DNA of 64,000 nucleotides, from assembly GCA_963824985.1 (NCBI GenBank), contig CAWGRQ010000030.1, forward strand, positions 1-64,000, read 5' to 3'. Below are positions 63,871 through 64,000 of the stretch, piece by piece (position 1 is the stretch's first letter; the number at the start of each line of letters is the position of its first letter). The notes below the pieces were generated by a model that did not search any database, was not told the DNA's origin, and worked only from the letters and a program-made list of their open reading frames with translations. The stretch comes from JAFNAG01 sp963824985 (GTDB taxonomy: Bacteria > Acidobacteriota > UBA6911). Made by a program: the position numbers and the translations under genes.

Positions 63871-64000
63871 ACGCCTTCCTTGCCATAGCCGAGAATCGCC
63901 TCCTCTTCGTCCCGACGGATCCTGCGGCCCAACTCGCGGCCAGGAATCTGCGGCCAGACTTCCTGGTCGAGAAACCTGCTCAGACGTGCTCCCCTGTTGA
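63867..64000 (-). CDS. vapB: VapB-type antitoxin, partial (5' end beyond the window)
   Basis: Only the C-terminal 43 residues are in the window: LSRFLDQEVWPQIPGRELGR, then RIRRDEEEAILGYGKEGV, TGA. The W-P-x-I-P...G-R-x-[IL]-x-[RK]-x-E-E-D/E-A-I-L-G-Y-G-x-x-G-V tail is the typical C-terminus of VapB antitoxins of this type, which folds onto the VapC active site. The DNA-binding N-terminal part is past 64,000. Confidence 0.9.
   Translation of the reverse strand, partial: NRGARLSRFLDQEVWPQIPGRELGRRIRRDEEEAILGYGKEGV

Overview
The window looks like metagenome-derived DNA from an Acidobacteriota-like bacterium. The clues are a VWFA protein of the acidobacterial type, a carboxypeptidase-regulatory-domain TonB receptor, a 1,000-residue BNR/sortilin-like secreted protein, a PEP-CTERM protein and a TMTC-like TPR membrane protein. 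No rRNA, tRNA, CRISPR array or complete insertion sequence was seen.

Region 1 (1-~7,075) is visibly more GC-rich than the rest. It holds an ECF sigma/zinc-finger anti-sigma pair, a GT4 glycosyltransferase, a GT39-like membrane glycosyltransferase coupled to a threonine-dehydrogenase-like enzyme, a PEP-CTERM protein and a second ECF sigma/anti-sigma pair. Most of these genes carry single-base frameshifts. Region 2 (~7,080-12,666) starts abruptly inside an M48 peptidase. It continues with a phosphoketolase missing its middle, the first 23 codons of a class I aldolase, an intact glucose-6-phosphate isomerase and an intact M50 protease with CBS domains. The junction near 7,075 may be a chimeric join, and the gene remnants after it are serial deletions or assembly collapses.

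Region 3 (12.7-48.1 kb) is a stress and signalling island. It contains a Gln-rich secreted protein, an LPxTA-tailed protein with a VWA protein and a class D-like sortase, a kaiC-kaiB-kaiB-histidine kinase operon, and two paralogous Crp/Fnr regulators. It also has a CheB-CheR-PAS hybrid kinase with a NarL-type regulator, an OmpA-like protein, a triple beta/gamma-crystallin protein, an Hsp20-like protein, three small envelope genes, a very large frame-broken cyclic beta-1,2-glucan synthase, a STAS protein and groES-groEL. Two repeat families overlie this island. One is a ~290-bp palindromic MITE-like element (five copies, 15-bp terminal inverted repeats, perfect 6-bp target duplications at four copies). 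The other is a conserved ~43-bp two-box motif found ten times. It lies upstream of nine genes and is always oriented toward the gene, paired where genes diverge and single where one promoter is expected. This looks like an uncharacterised regulon operator.

Region 4 (48.3-64 kb) is ordinary accessory and housekeeping content: a DEAD-box helicase with a three-hairpin leader, an esterase lipoprotein, a photolyase, a TPR membrane protein, cysK-cysE, a TonB receptor, the BNR protein and the start of a vapBC toxin-antitoxin pair. Several inverted-repeat elements sit between these genes.
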